Assembly: GCA_937872125.1 (NCBI GenBank) | Contig: CALMNY010000133.1 | Coordinates: forward strand, 1-7,772 | Origin: an uncultured Candidatus Competibacteraceae bacterium | GTDB taxonomy: Bacteria > Pseudomonadota > Gammaproteobacteria > Competibacterales > Competibacteraceae | Direction of reading: 5' to 3' | DNA: 7,772 nt | Part shown: one piece after another, positions 1-7,025 of the stretch | How the letters are laid out: each line of letters opens with the position of its first letter | How positions within the stretch are numbered: position 1 is the first letter of the stretch | Notes under the pieces: generated by a model | Databases searched by the model: none | Told to the model about the DNA's origin: nothing | Seen by the model: the letters and a program-made list of their open reading frames with translations, nothing else | Translations under genes and position numbers: made by a program

Positions 1-440
1 TGCTGGGGCTGGTGCTGGCCATCCCGGTCTCCATGCTGTCCAGCAGCATCGCCCTGGGCCGCCAGGCGCGGGCGCTGGGTCTGTTCCTGACCCCGGAGGA
101 AACCGAACTACCGGTCGTGTTGCGCTATCTGGAAGAAAATCTGCAAGAAACCGAGCCGGTGTTGCCGGTCCTGCACGAAAAGCCGGCCAGCCGCTTCGTC
201 CAGGCGTTAACCGATCCCTATGTTAACGCGCTGCATCGGTCGCTGTTGCCGCCGCGCGAGCCGCCAGGCAAGCGTCGGCGGCACTATCTGGAAGGTCTGG
301 TGCACCAGTTGGAGGAGGAAGGGCCGGATAGCCTGAGCGCGGCGCAAAAGCGCGATCTGATCTCGGACCCGGACATGCTGCTGCGGTTGCACACCCTGTT
401 TTGGAGCCGACCGCCCGCCAATGCGGGAATGTTGCCCTAG
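1..440 (+). CDS. opgH: Glucans biosynthesis glucosyltransferase H, C-terminal fragment (5' end outside window)
   Basis: OpgH (MdoH) is the inner-membrane glucosyltransferase that uses UDP-glucose to build the beta-1,2 backbone of osmoregulated periplasmic glucans. Only about 145 C-terminal residues are present, against roughly 850 for the whole family member; the frame is open from position 3 to the TAG at 438-440. The fragment begins in the end of a hydrophobic segment (LGLVLAIPVSML) and continues with the family-typical stretch around GRQARALGLFLTPEE. A charged, soluble, probably cytoplasmic tail follows, with conserved-looking ADP-like motifs such as DPYVNALHRSLL and a helix near LISDPDMLLRLHTLFW. 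The glycosyltransferase catalytic domain lies upstream of the window. A GTG at position 12 is an internal codon, not a start. The gene is followed by a weak hairpin and then by rnk on the same strand. The assignment rests on remembered similarity to the OpgH C-terminus and is fairly sure. Confidence 0.88.
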   Translation, partial: LGLVLAIPVSMLSSSIALGRQARALGLFLTPEETELPVVLRYLEENLQETEPVLPVLHEKPASRFVQALTDPYVNALHRSLLPPREPPGKRRRHYLEGLVHQLEEEGPDSLSAAQKRDLISDPDMLLRLHTLFWSRPPANAGMLP

Positions 441-451
441 CGATGCCAATA

Positions 452-475
452 CGGCCAGGGAAGGCCGGCGGTTTT
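452..475 (+). terminator. Possible weak terminator after opgH
   Basis: CGGCC (452-456) and GGCCG (463-467) can pair into a 5-bp GC stem with a 6-base loop (AGGGAA). After three more bases and a G comes TTTT (472-475). The stem is short and the T-run is not directly attached, so this is a weak Rho-independent terminator candidate at best. It sits in the 77-base opgH-rnk gap. Transcription could equally read through into rnk. Confidence 0.22.
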
Positions 476-517
476 ACGGTTATTTTGATCACCCTCCCTA
501 TTGAAGAGTCAGTGACT

Positions 518-931
518 ATGCCACAGGAACCACAGATCATTATTACCAGCGCGGACCTGGGGCGACTGGATCGCTTACTGGATTCGACGTCGCTCTCCCA
601 TATGCCGGGCCTTGATGCGCTGCGCCATGAACTGGACCGGGCCGAAGTGGTAGAACCCCATGAAATTCCGCCCGATGTCATCACCATGAATTCGATGGCG
701 CGCTTCGTGGACGAGGTCAGCGGTCGGGAATATGAATTGACGCTGGTTTATCCCGACGATGCGCATCTGACCCACGGCACGGTGTCGGTGCTGGCGCCGG
801 TCGGCAGCGCGCTGCTCGGTCTGTCAGTCGGTCAGTCCATCGAATGGCCGTTGCCCGGCGGGCGAACCATGACTCTGCGGGTGCTGGAGGTAACCTACCA
901 GCCGGAGGCCATCCGGAAACAGCAGTCATGA
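518..931 (+). CDS. rnk: Regulator of nucleoside diphosphate kinase (Rnk), GreA/GreB-like fold
   Basis: Rnk is a small cytosolic protein that binds RNA polymerase through its secondary-channel region. It was first identified as affecting nucleoside diphosphate kinase levels. The product is 137 residues, matching E. coli Rnk (136). Conserved features: an N-terminal IIITSADLGRLDRLL helix; ALRHELDRAEVVEPHEIPPDVITMNS (residues about 33-58), covering the end of the short coiled-coil arm and the linker; then a C-terminal FKBP-like domain with LVYPDDA, VLAPVGSALLGLSVGQSIEWPLPGG and VLEVTYQPEA at the end. The frame is open further upstream (to 401, inside opgH). The ATG at 518 is chosen because family similarity starts there and a modest GAAGAG Shine-Dalgarno lies at 503-508, 9 bases ahead. 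It lies 77 bases after opgH on the same strand and converges with the minus-strand operon. Confidence in family and start is high. Confidence 0.93.
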   Translation: MPQEPQIIITSADLGRLDRLLDSTSLSHMPGLDALRHELDRAEVVEPHEIPPDVITMNSMARFVDEVSGREYELTLVYPDDAHLTHGTVSVLAPVGSALLGLSVGQSIEWPLPGGRTMTLRVLEVTYQPEAIRKQQS

Positions 932-966
932 TTCGACCCCTGCCTGGACAGCCGGACACGCTGGCC

Positions 967-978
967 CGGGCCGGCCCG
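967..978. repeat. Perfect GC palindrome in the convergent junction
   Basis: CGGGCCGGCCCG is a 12-base perfect palindrome. It overlaps a second perfect 10-base palindrome, GGCCCGGGCC, at 963-972. Both lie between the ends of the two convergent genes (931 and 996). Neither has a T-run in either direction, so they are not ordinary Rho-independent terminators. Such palindromes arise often by chance in DNA this GC-rich. They may still help stop or pause transcription at the junction. Confidence 0.5.
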
Positions 979-980
979 TT

Positions 981-1007
981 GCGGTCATAGCCGACCTACC
1001 GCTTTTT
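981..1007 (+). terminator. Candidate Rho-independent terminator of rnk
   Basis: GCGGT (981-985) and ACCGC (998-1002) are exact reverse complements and are followed at once by TTTTT (1003-1007). The 12-base loop is long. An alternative inner stem, GGTC (983-986) with GACC (993-996), would give a 6-base loop. On the + strand this is placed to end rnk transcripts about 50-75 bases after the stop codon. The element extends into the last codons of the convergent minus-strand gene; its T-run is the complement of two lysine codons there. Confidence 0.38.
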
Positions 1008-2156
1008 CCAAAGACCCGCATCGGTCAACCGCTTCACCAGCGCGGTGCGGCGGACATGCGGCTCCATGAACCGCCGCAGGGCCTGTTCGAACTGCTCGCG
1101 GGTCGCGTGCCGCTCGTAGGCTTCCGCCAGATCCACGACCGCGCGCTGCACGTCGTCGTAGGCCGCCGCCACTCCGCGTTGGGCCTGCTGGTCCGCCGCT
1201 GCCCAGGCCCGGTTAAAGTCCTGCGCCAGCGTGGCCAGATAGGCCTCGCGCTGCTTCCGGCGCTCGGCATCGGCGCGGGCGCGTTTCTGAGCTTCCTGAC
1301 GCTGACGAATTTGCTCGACCTCGTCCGCCAACTGATGCAGTTCGGCCACGGTCCGGCGGGCCGCGCCGATTGCAGCGGGCGGGTGTTGCGCGCGTTGCCA
1401 GGCGTCAAACCGGGCCTTCAGGGAGCGTTCGGCCCGCTGACCCTGGCCAGCCAGCAACTGGCGGAGTACGTCGCGCACTTCATCGGGCGGTACGGTGTCC
1501 AGCCAGGTTTCCAGGTCCTCTGGCGCGGTAACGTCCACGGCAGCATCGGCGCTGCCCATGGCCGCCGCCATCAGCAGGTCCAGGTCCACCGCCAGAAACG
1601 TGGCCAAGGCCAGTTGCGCGGCGGTCAACTGCTTCAGACCCGCCGGGACCGGCGGCTCCAACTGGTCGTCCTCCACATCTCCGGCGGTTGCGCCCGCCAG
1701 CCAGCCGATGTACAGCCCCCGCCAGTCGCCGCGCAACAGTTCCTCGCGCAGAGGCGTCAACCGGGCCATCCAGCTATCCCCCTCGTCCTCGCTGATCCAG
1801 CCGCCTTCCGGCTCCTCCGGGTTCAGGTTCCAGTCGATCACCCAGTGCTCGCCGGCCTCCCGAATCACCAGCGCGTATTCGGTTCCATACGCGGCGGCCA
1901 TCTTGAAATCCAGCACGTCACGGGGCAGGCGGAGCGAGAACCGGTGCTGTCCCCAGTTGGCCAGATAAACATGAGCGTCGAAATAGCGTTCCATCAGGGT
2001 ATCGGGATCGCCCTTGAAACTGCCCCAACTGTATTCGTTGACGAAGCTGACCGTCGTGATCCGGGCGCGGGTTGACAGGGCGCGCAACTCGGCCATTTCC
2101 TGGGCGCTCAATGGCCGGTCAATGGCCAGGAACTCGTAGTATTGGTATTCGCTCAT
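996..2156 (-). CDS. Conserved protein of unknown function, last gene of the yhaO-yhaN operon
   Basis: I recognise no characterised domain in these 386 residues. The N-terminus (MSEYQYYEFLAIDRPLS) and the segment around GDPDTLMERYFDAHVYLANWG (residues 49-69), followed by RFSLRLPRDVLD, resemble a family I recall as 'hypothetical protein' in several bacteria; its function is unknown to me. Residues 1-155 look like a compact alpha/beta region rich in aromatics (WVIDWNLNP, GGWISEDEGDSWMARL, LYIGWLAG). Residues 170-260 are alanine/leucine-rich helices. Residues about 265-325 are strongly charged (QIRQRQEAQKRARADAERRK) and predicted by eye to form a long helix or coiled coil, with a helical tail ending WKKR. 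There is no signal peptide or clear membrane segment, so it is probably cytosolic. The start at 2156 is fixed by the conserved N-terminus; its ribosome site is weak (GGAA about 10 bases ahead). It begins 34 bases after the yhaN stop with no room for an obvious terminator, so co-transcription is likely. A role beside the YhaO-YhaN complex is inference only. Confidence 0.85.
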   Translation of the reverse strand: MSEYQYYEFLAIDRPLSAQEMAELRALSTRARITTVSFVNEYSWGSFKGDPDTLMERYFDAHVYLANWGQHRFSLRLPRDVLDFKMAAAYGTEYALVIREAGEHWVIDWNLNPEEPEGGWISEDEGDSWMARLTPLREELLRGDWRGLYIGWLAGATAGDVEDDQLEPPVPAGLKQLTAAQLALATFLAVDLDLLMAAAMGSADAAVDVTAPEDLETWLDTVPPDEVRDVLRQLLAGQGQRAERSLKARFDAWQRAQHPPAAIGAARRTVAELHQLADEVEQIRQRQEAQKRARADAERRKQREAYLATLAQDFNRAWAAADQQAQRGVAAAYDDVQRAVVDLAEAYERHATREQFEQALRRFMEPHVRRTALVKRLTDAGLWKKR

Positions 2157-2190
2157 GATGGGATTCCGGATGAGGAAGGCGGCGCGGCGT

Positions 2191-5100
2191 TCAATCGCCG
2201 CCCGCGTTGGCGTTCAACTCATGTCGCCGCCAGGCGTCCGCCGCCAGGGTCGCCGTAGCGAGTTCGCACAGATGGCCGTGGTGGGTAAAGAACAGCACCT
2301 GGGTCCGCCGGGCCAGTTCGGCGAGCACTTCCAGCGTCGCGGCAGCCCGGTCGTCATCAAACTGCACCAACAGATCGTCAATCACGATGGGGACCGTTTC
2401 GCGTTCCCGCAGGTGTTCCTCGATAGCCGCCAGGCGCAAGGCCAGGAAAAGCTGGTCGCGGGCGCCCTGGCTCATGCCTCGCACCGCCAGCCGCACTCCA
2501 TCCGGGCGCTGGCCGAGGAGCATCTGCCGGTCGTCTTCGTAATCCATCACCAGGCCGCCGAAACTGCCCCGCGTAATTCGGGCGAAAATTTCGCTGGCGC
2601 GGCGCAACACCGGCCCCTGATGGCGTTCCCGGTACGCTTGGGCGACGCGCGTCACGATGGCGCCGGCCAGCCGGGCGCGGGCATAGGCGCGGGCGTGCCG
2701 GGCGATGCGCTCGGTCGTCTCCTCGGCTTCCTGCTGCGCCCAGGCGGCGGCATCGCCCCCGTCAATCGCGTCGAAAGCCCGGCGCGCATCCAGGTCCGCC
2801 GCATGGGCGGTTTCAACGTCGGTTTCCCGTTCGCGGATCAGCGGCTCCAATTCATCCAGGCGGGCGTTGGCGGCGGCCAGGTCTGCGCCCTCGACTTCGG
2901 CCAACACCTCAGCCAGCGGGCGGGCGGCGCCGCGCACCAGTTGCTCCTCGATTTCCGCCACCCGGTCGGTCAGCCGGCGTTTGTGGGCCGAATCCTCTTC
3001 CAGCGCCATTAATTGATCCGGCGCTTCCACGCCCGCTTGTCGCGCCAGTTCCGCCAGCCGGTCGCGCTGGATCGCTGCGGCAGTTTCCGCCTGCCCTAAC
3101 CGATGCTGCTCCCGCGCAATGGCGGCATCCAATTGCTGGCGCCGCTGATCCGCGTCCCGCGCCTGGCTGAGCGCGCCATACAGGGTGAACGCGACCCGGT
3201 CGGCCTCCACGTCCTCCACCGGTTCGGCCACCTCCTGCGCCAGGTAAGCCAGCGCCTCGGCAAACGCGGAGCACGCCGCCTGTTCCTTGCAGGCTTCGTT
3301 GGCGAACGTTGCCAGTGCGTTCAGAACCTGGGCGAGTTGGTCCCACTGGTCCAGGCGAACCCGCGCCTCCGCCGGCAATGCGGCGGGCGGCAACCGCAAC
3401 GCAGTGGTCGCCGCCTGCCATTGTTCCTGCCAGCCCGTGCGTTTCCCAGCCAGGCCGGCGCGTTGGGCGGCCACCCCGCGTAGTTCGGTTTCGGTTTGGG
3501 CGATGCGCTGCTCGAGCGTAGCGCGTGTCGCCGCCTGCCGGCGGCCCTGCTCGATGGCCGCTTTGGCGCGACCGAGCGCAGTGGGCAGGACTTCGTCTTC
3601 AGCCAGACCGGGCAGGCCATAACTGCGCAACGCCTGATCGAATGCCTGGCGTGTCGCGGTCAACGCCGTTGCGACCTCACGCTGTTCCCGCCGCAGGGTT
3701 TCCAGCCGGGCGGAACGTTCGACCAGCAGCGCCTGCTTTTGCAGCCATTCCGCCGCCGCGCCGGGCGACAGATCAGGCCGATGGAGCGCGCGGGCGATTT
3801 CGGCCCAGCGGGCGTCGAGTTGGCTGCGTTCCGTCGCCAGCGCCGCGAACCGGTGCGCGAGATTGGCGCGTTCCTGCTGCATATCGGCGATGCGCTGACG
3901 CAAGCTCTCGACGCTGGCGGCCCGCTTGGCGTCGGCGTGCAGCAGATCGGCCAGGCGGTCGGCTTCGCGCAGGGCCGCTTCAAACGCTGCCGGCAACGAT
4001 TGCCCCGCCGCGTAGTCCGCCGCCAGCCGGTCGGGATCGGCGGCGCGCTCGATATACGCCCGGCGAATCCGTCGCCAACCGTCGTCACGCCGCTGCCGGG
4101 CCTGGGGAACCTGATCGTGGGTGACGATTTCACCCGCGGCGGCCAGAGCGCGCAATTCCCGTTCCCGCTCGCCAAGATCCCGTTGCAGGATGCGGTCCTG
4201 ATCCGTGAGCGAGCGTTCCTCCTCGGCGCATTGCCGATAGCGGTCGCCGATTTCGTTCACCGTGGCCAGCAACGGGACCCGCAGCGCGATCAGGTCGTCG
4301 AGCGATCCATCCCACAACGCCGCCGCGGCGCGGGCGAGCGCGGTCGCCAACTCGCTGATTTCGCGGGTCAACTGGGCGTGCTGGGCCGCCAGGTCGCCGG
4401 GCGCGGCGGCCTGTTCGCGCGCCGCTTCGAGCGGGTCGAACGGCAGGGGCGGCGGCTGGGCTTCCAGTTCGTCCCGCAGGCGCTGGAGCGTTCCAGCCAA
4501 CGTGCGTTCCCGCTCCTCCAGTTGCTCGTCCTTGATCAGCCAGGCATCGTGCTCCTTCATCAGCGCCTCCACCCGCGCCCGCGTCGTGGGCGAAGGCAGC
4601 AGCGCGCGCACCTGCTCCGGCAATTCGGCGGGCGCCGGTTCCGTAGCCAGCGCCGAGTCAATGGCCGCTGCCTGGGCGGCCAGCGTTTGGCGCACGACGG
4701 CGAGTTCCGCTTCGATCCGGGGCAGGCGCTCCAACGCGCCCCGGTAGTCCTTCGCTCCATGGTGCAGCCGCTCGATGGCGCTGGCGTGGGCCAGCAACGC
4801 CTCGCGCACCTGGAGCGTGGCGCGCTGCTGCTGTAAATCTTCCAGCGCCGCCCGCGCTTCCCGCTGATTTTCCAGGGCGGCGCGCAGGCGTTCTTCGGTC
4901 TTGATCCGTTGCTGTCGCGCCTCGGGCGGCAGCAGCGGCACCGCCGCGAGCGTAGCCAGCTCCTGCAATTTCGCGGCGCGCTCCGCCGCCAGCGGCAGGT
5001 GGGCGACGACCCGGGCCAGCCGGCGCTGCTCGCCGCGCAGATTCATCAGTTCCACCCGCAGTTCCGCATGTTTCCTGCCGGTTTGGCGCTGGAGCCGTTC

Positions 5101-5751
5101 GGCCTGTTCCCAGGCGGAAGAGCGCACCGTGGCGTCGCGCATCCGCTTGCGCTGCTCGTCCAGTTGGCGGAGGGCGATATTGATCAGGGGTTTGGTGGTG
5201 GCCTGCGGGCGGAACAGTTTGTCCGCCTCGGCGTTGAGCGCGCCGGACAACTGGCGCAGATGGGCCAGTCCCGCCGCTGCGGCGAACAGGCTTTGGCCAA
5301 TCTCGCCCTTGCCTTCCAGCAAGGCTTCGCTGCCGCGCGTCAGTCCGTCGAGATCCAGGCCGAACAGGGCGCGATACAAGCCTTCATCCAGCCCGCCCAG
5401 CACGCGGATCAGGGTGTCCTCGGCCAGCGGCCGGTCGGTGAGTTCCTCGCCGCTGGCTTCGTCCAGCGCGAACAGGGTTTGCTTGCGCGCTTTGCGCCGC
5501 ATCACCGCCAACCGTCCGTTGCTGGCGGTCGCCAGCACCGCGCCGACCCGCAACTGGGGATGGGGATGCACGAAGTTGTCGTTGGTGCGTTCCTCGATGC
5601 CGAACAGCAGGCCGACGAGGGCGCGCAGCGTGGTGGATTTGCCGGCTTCGTTGGGACCGTAAATGACATGAAAATCCGGCCCGCCGGCGAAATCGAGATA
5701 TCGTTCCGAAAACGCGCCGTAAGCCTTGAGATAGAGGCGTTCGATTTTCAT
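2191..5751 (-). CDS. yhaN: YhaN/SbcC-like ATPase with long coiled coils (Rad50/SMC-type)
   Basis: This is an ABC-type ATPase of the SMC/Rad50 class, the expected partner of the upstream nuclease, acting in DNA end processing or repair in the cytosol. The 1186 residues have the split-ATPase layout. N-terminal half: MKIERLYLKAYGAF, then Walker A GPNEAGKST (residues 32-40). C-terminal half: signature-like MSQGARDQLFLALRLA (from 1093), Walker B VPIVIDD (1120-1126) and the H-loop VLFFTHHGH (about 1151-1160). Between them lie long Ala/Arg/Glu/Gln/Leu-rich heptad-like helices (about 190-480 and 500-1020), as in the YhaN (AAA_27) family. I read only four cysteines and no CxxC, so the zinc hook of Rad50/SbcC is absent; the closest pair is C821 and C827. 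The length is similar to proteobacterial YhaN and longer than the roughly 960-residue Bacillus protein. The start ATG overlaps the yhaO stop as ATGA, with a strong AGGAGG site 6 bases ahead. No frameshift is visible. Family assignment is firm; the exact substrate is unknown. Confidence 0.93.
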   Translation of the reverse strand: MKIERLYLKAYGAFSERYLDFAGGPDFHVIYGPNEAGKSTTLRALVGLLFGIEERTNDNFVHPHPQLRVGAVLATASNGRLAVMRRKARKQTLFALDEASGEELTDRPLAEDTLIRVLGGLDEGLYRALFGLDLDGLTRGSEALLEGKGEIGQSLFAAAAGLAHLRQLSGALNAEADKLFRPQATTKPLINIALRQLDEQRKRMRDATVRSSAWEQAERLQRQTGRKHAELRVELMNLRGEQRRLARVVAHLPLAAERAAKLQELATLAAVPLLPPEARQQRIKTEERLRAALENQREARAALEDLQQQRATLQVREALLAHASAIERLHHGAKDYRGALERLPRIEAELAVVRQTLAAQAAAIDSALATEPAPAELPEQVRALLPSPTTRARVEALMKEHDAWLIKDEQLEERERTLAGTLQRLRDELEAQPPPLPFDPLEAAREQAAAPGDLAAQHAQLTREISELATALARAAAALWDGSLDDLIALRVPLLATVNEIGDRYRQCAEEERSLTDQDRILQRDLGERERELRALAAAGEIVTHDQVPQARQRRDDGWRRIRRAYIERAADPDRLAADYAAGQSLPAAFEAALREADRLADLLHADAKRAASVESLRQRIADMQQERANLAHRFAALATERSQLDARWAEIARALHRPDLSPGAAAEWLQKQALLVERSARLETLRREQREVATALTATRQAFDQALRSYGLPGLAEDEVLPTALGRAKAAIEQGRRQAATRATLEQRIAQTETELRGVAAQRAGLAGKRTGWQEQWQAATTALRLPPAALPAEARVRLDQWDQLAQVLNALATFANEACKEQAACSAFAEALAYLAQEVAEPVEDVEADRVAFTLYGALSQARDADQRRQQLDAAIAREQHRLGQAETAAAIQRDRLAELARQAGVEAPDQLMALEEDSAHKRRLTDRVAEIEEQLVRGAARPLAEVLAEVEGADLAAANARLDELEPLIRERETDVETAHAADLDARRAFDAIDGGDAAAWAQQEAEETTERIARHARAYARARLAGAIVTRVAQAYRERHQGPVLRRASEIFARITRGSFGGLVMDYEDDRQMLLGQRPDGVRLAVRGMSQGARDQLFLALRLAAIEEHLRERETVPIVIDDLLVQFDDDRAAATLEVLAELARRTQVLFFTHHGHLCELATATLAADAWRRHELNANAGGD

Positions 5752-7004
5752 TCGACCCCTCCTTCCTCCCCGGCCAGCCGCGCCAGCAGATCCGACTCCA
5801 CCTCCCCCAGCAGTTCGATCAGACCGTCAGCCTCATCCAAACGCGCGGCGGTGCGCAAATCCACCGGCAGCTTTTGCAATAACTCGCCCAGCGCCTCGCC
5901 GGTCACGGCGCGCAGCAGGGCAGCGTCTTCGCCGAACCGGCGCAATTCGCGCACCAGCAAGCCAATGGGATCATCGCGTTCGGCGATACGGTTGAGGTCG
6001 AGAGGCGGACGGGTGCGAAATTCGATTTTTTCGAGCCAGGCCCGCCCGTTCGAGGCTTGAACGGCGACGCTGCGGAGGTTCTGCTCCACCGTTTCGGGCT
6101 GAGCGGCCAGCACACGATGTAAAGGACCGCTGCCCTGCAACCGGACCCGCACCGCCAACGCGCGATCTCCCACTTCAGCCAACCGTTGCCGCAGATTCAG
6201 CAGGGCCGCTTCCAGCAGCGCCTCCTGGTCGGACAGATCGCTGATGTCGAGCGCCAGGTTGTCCCAGCGCATGACATCCAGTGCAATGGCCTGGTGGGTC
6301 ATTTCGCCGTCTTCGACCGTCACCAGGGCGCAACCCTTGGGGCCGGTTTCGCGGATGTGCCGGCCCTGGGTGTTGCCCGGATAGACCACCCAGGGCTCGC
6401 GGCACGCGACTTCGGCGGCGTGGACGTGACCGAGCGCCCAGTAGTCGTAACCCTTGCCGCGCAGCACGTCGAGCGTGGTCGGGGCGTAGGGATCGTGGCC
6501 GGGGCGACCATCGAGCGAGGTGTGCAACAGCCCCAGGTTGAAGCAGCCGGCAATCGGCGCCGGATAGCTGGCCGCCAGGTCGGCTTGCACGACGGCGGTG
6601 GCGAAGCTTTGGCCGTGCAACGCGACGCCGAAATCGTCGAAAACCCGGGTTTCAGGCCGGGCATCCGCCAGCAAATGGACGTTTTTCGGCAGGCGCAGGG
6701 CCTTGGTGAGCCGGCTGGCGGCATCGTGGTTGCCGCGCACCAGCACGACGGCGATGCCCTCCTCGGCCAGTCGGGTCACGCCCCGGATGAAAAACAGTCC
6801 GGTGTTGTGATCGGGCCAGTCGCCGTCGTAGAGATCGCCGGCGATGACCACGAAATCCACTTGATGGTCGAGCGCGGCGGCGACCAGATTGTCGAACGCG
6901 CGGCGGGTGGCCCCCCGCGCCTCGTCCACCGGCGCGCCGTCGTACCGGTCGAGGCCGCGCAGTGGGCTGTCAAGGTGCAAATCGGCGGCGTGCAGGAAAC
7001 GCAT
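5748..7004 (-). CDS. yhaO: YhaO/SbcD-like DNA repair exonuclease (calcineurin-type metallophosphoesterase)
   Basis: This is the predicted nuclease subunit of an Mre11/SbcD-like complex: a two-metal (usually Mn) phosphodiesterase that cuts DNA. The protein is 418 residues, close to Bacillus YhaO (about 408). The metallophosphoesterase motifs are all present in order: D8 and H10 in HAADLHLD, G56-D57 in IAGDLYD, N92-H93 in RGNHD, H161 in LLHTS, and H193/H195 in LGHVH. The YPGNTQGRHIRETGPKGC block (208-225) is typical of this subfamily. No metal ligand appears lost, so it should be active. The C-terminal part (about 230-418) is the helical/capping region expected to contact the ATPase. No signal peptide is seen; it should be cytosolic. 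The ATG at 7004 is set by the conserved MRFLHAADLHLDSP start, but no good Shine-Dalgarno precedes it (ACTCCCCGCC). It lies 21 bases after the upstream gene's stop, so reinitiation is possible. Its stop overlaps the yhaN start by 4 bases. Confidence 0.94.
   Translation of the reverse strand: MRFLHAADLHLDSPLRGLDRYDGAPVDEARGATRRAFDNLVAAALDHQVDFVVIAGDLYDGDWPDHNTGLFFIRGVTRLAEEGIAVVLVRGNHDAASRLTKALRLPKNVHLLADARPETRVFDDFGVALHGQSFATAVVQADLAASYPAPIAGCFNLGLLHTSLDGRPGHDPYAPTTLDVLRGKGYDYWALGHVHAAEVACREPWVVYPGNTQGRHIRETGPKGCALVTVEDGEMTHQAIALDVMRWDNLALDISDLSDQEALLEAALLNLRQRLAEVGDRALAVRVRLQGSGPLHRVLAAQPETVEQNLRSVAVQASNGRAWLEKIEFRTRPPLDLNRIAERDDPIGLLVRELRRFGEDAALLRAVTGEALGELLQKLPVDLRTAARLDEADGLIELLGEVESDLLARLAGEEGGVE
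5758..5763 (-). promoter_or_regulatory. Strong Shine-Dalgarno for yhaN inside the end of yhaO
   Basis: On the minus strand AGGAGG lies 6 bases before the yhaN ATG, within the last codons of yhaO (which encode EEGGVE). The surrounding purine tract GGAGGAAGGAGGGG extends the match. Together with the ATGA overlap this settles the yhaN start and suggests coupled, efficient translation of the ATPase subunit. Confidence 0.8.
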
Positions 7005-7025
7005 GGCGGGGAGTAGTGATGCTGC

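Noticed and set aside
401..517. 39-codon N-terminal extension of rnk, starting inside opgH
   Set aside because: The extension has no similarity to Rnk, overlaps opgH, and the ATG at 518 gives the normal family length with a Shine-Dalgarno.
1056..2075. + strand open frame of 339 codons opposite the unknown protein
   Set aside because: The minus-strand frame has the conserved-looking N-terminus, a plausible amino-acid balance and operon spacing. The + frame has an Arg/Gln/Val-rich composition typical of a shadow.
3496..4836. Long + strand open frame of 446 codons opposite yhaN
   Set aside because: It lies fully antisense to a gene with clear ATPase motifs at both ends. Its product is Arg/Gln/Gly-rich with no recognisable motif, as expected from the reverse strand of GC-rich coding DNA with few stops.
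4909..6060. Long + strand open frame of 383 codons spanning the yhaN-yhaO junction
   Set aside because: Antisense to the two best-supported genes in the window. The composition is low-complexity and Arg/Gln/Ser-rich, and no ribosome site or family similarity is visible.
6186..7016. + strand open frame of 276 codons opposite yhaO
   Set aside because: The minus strand encodes all the metallophosphoesterase motifs in order; the antisense product shows no recognisable family.
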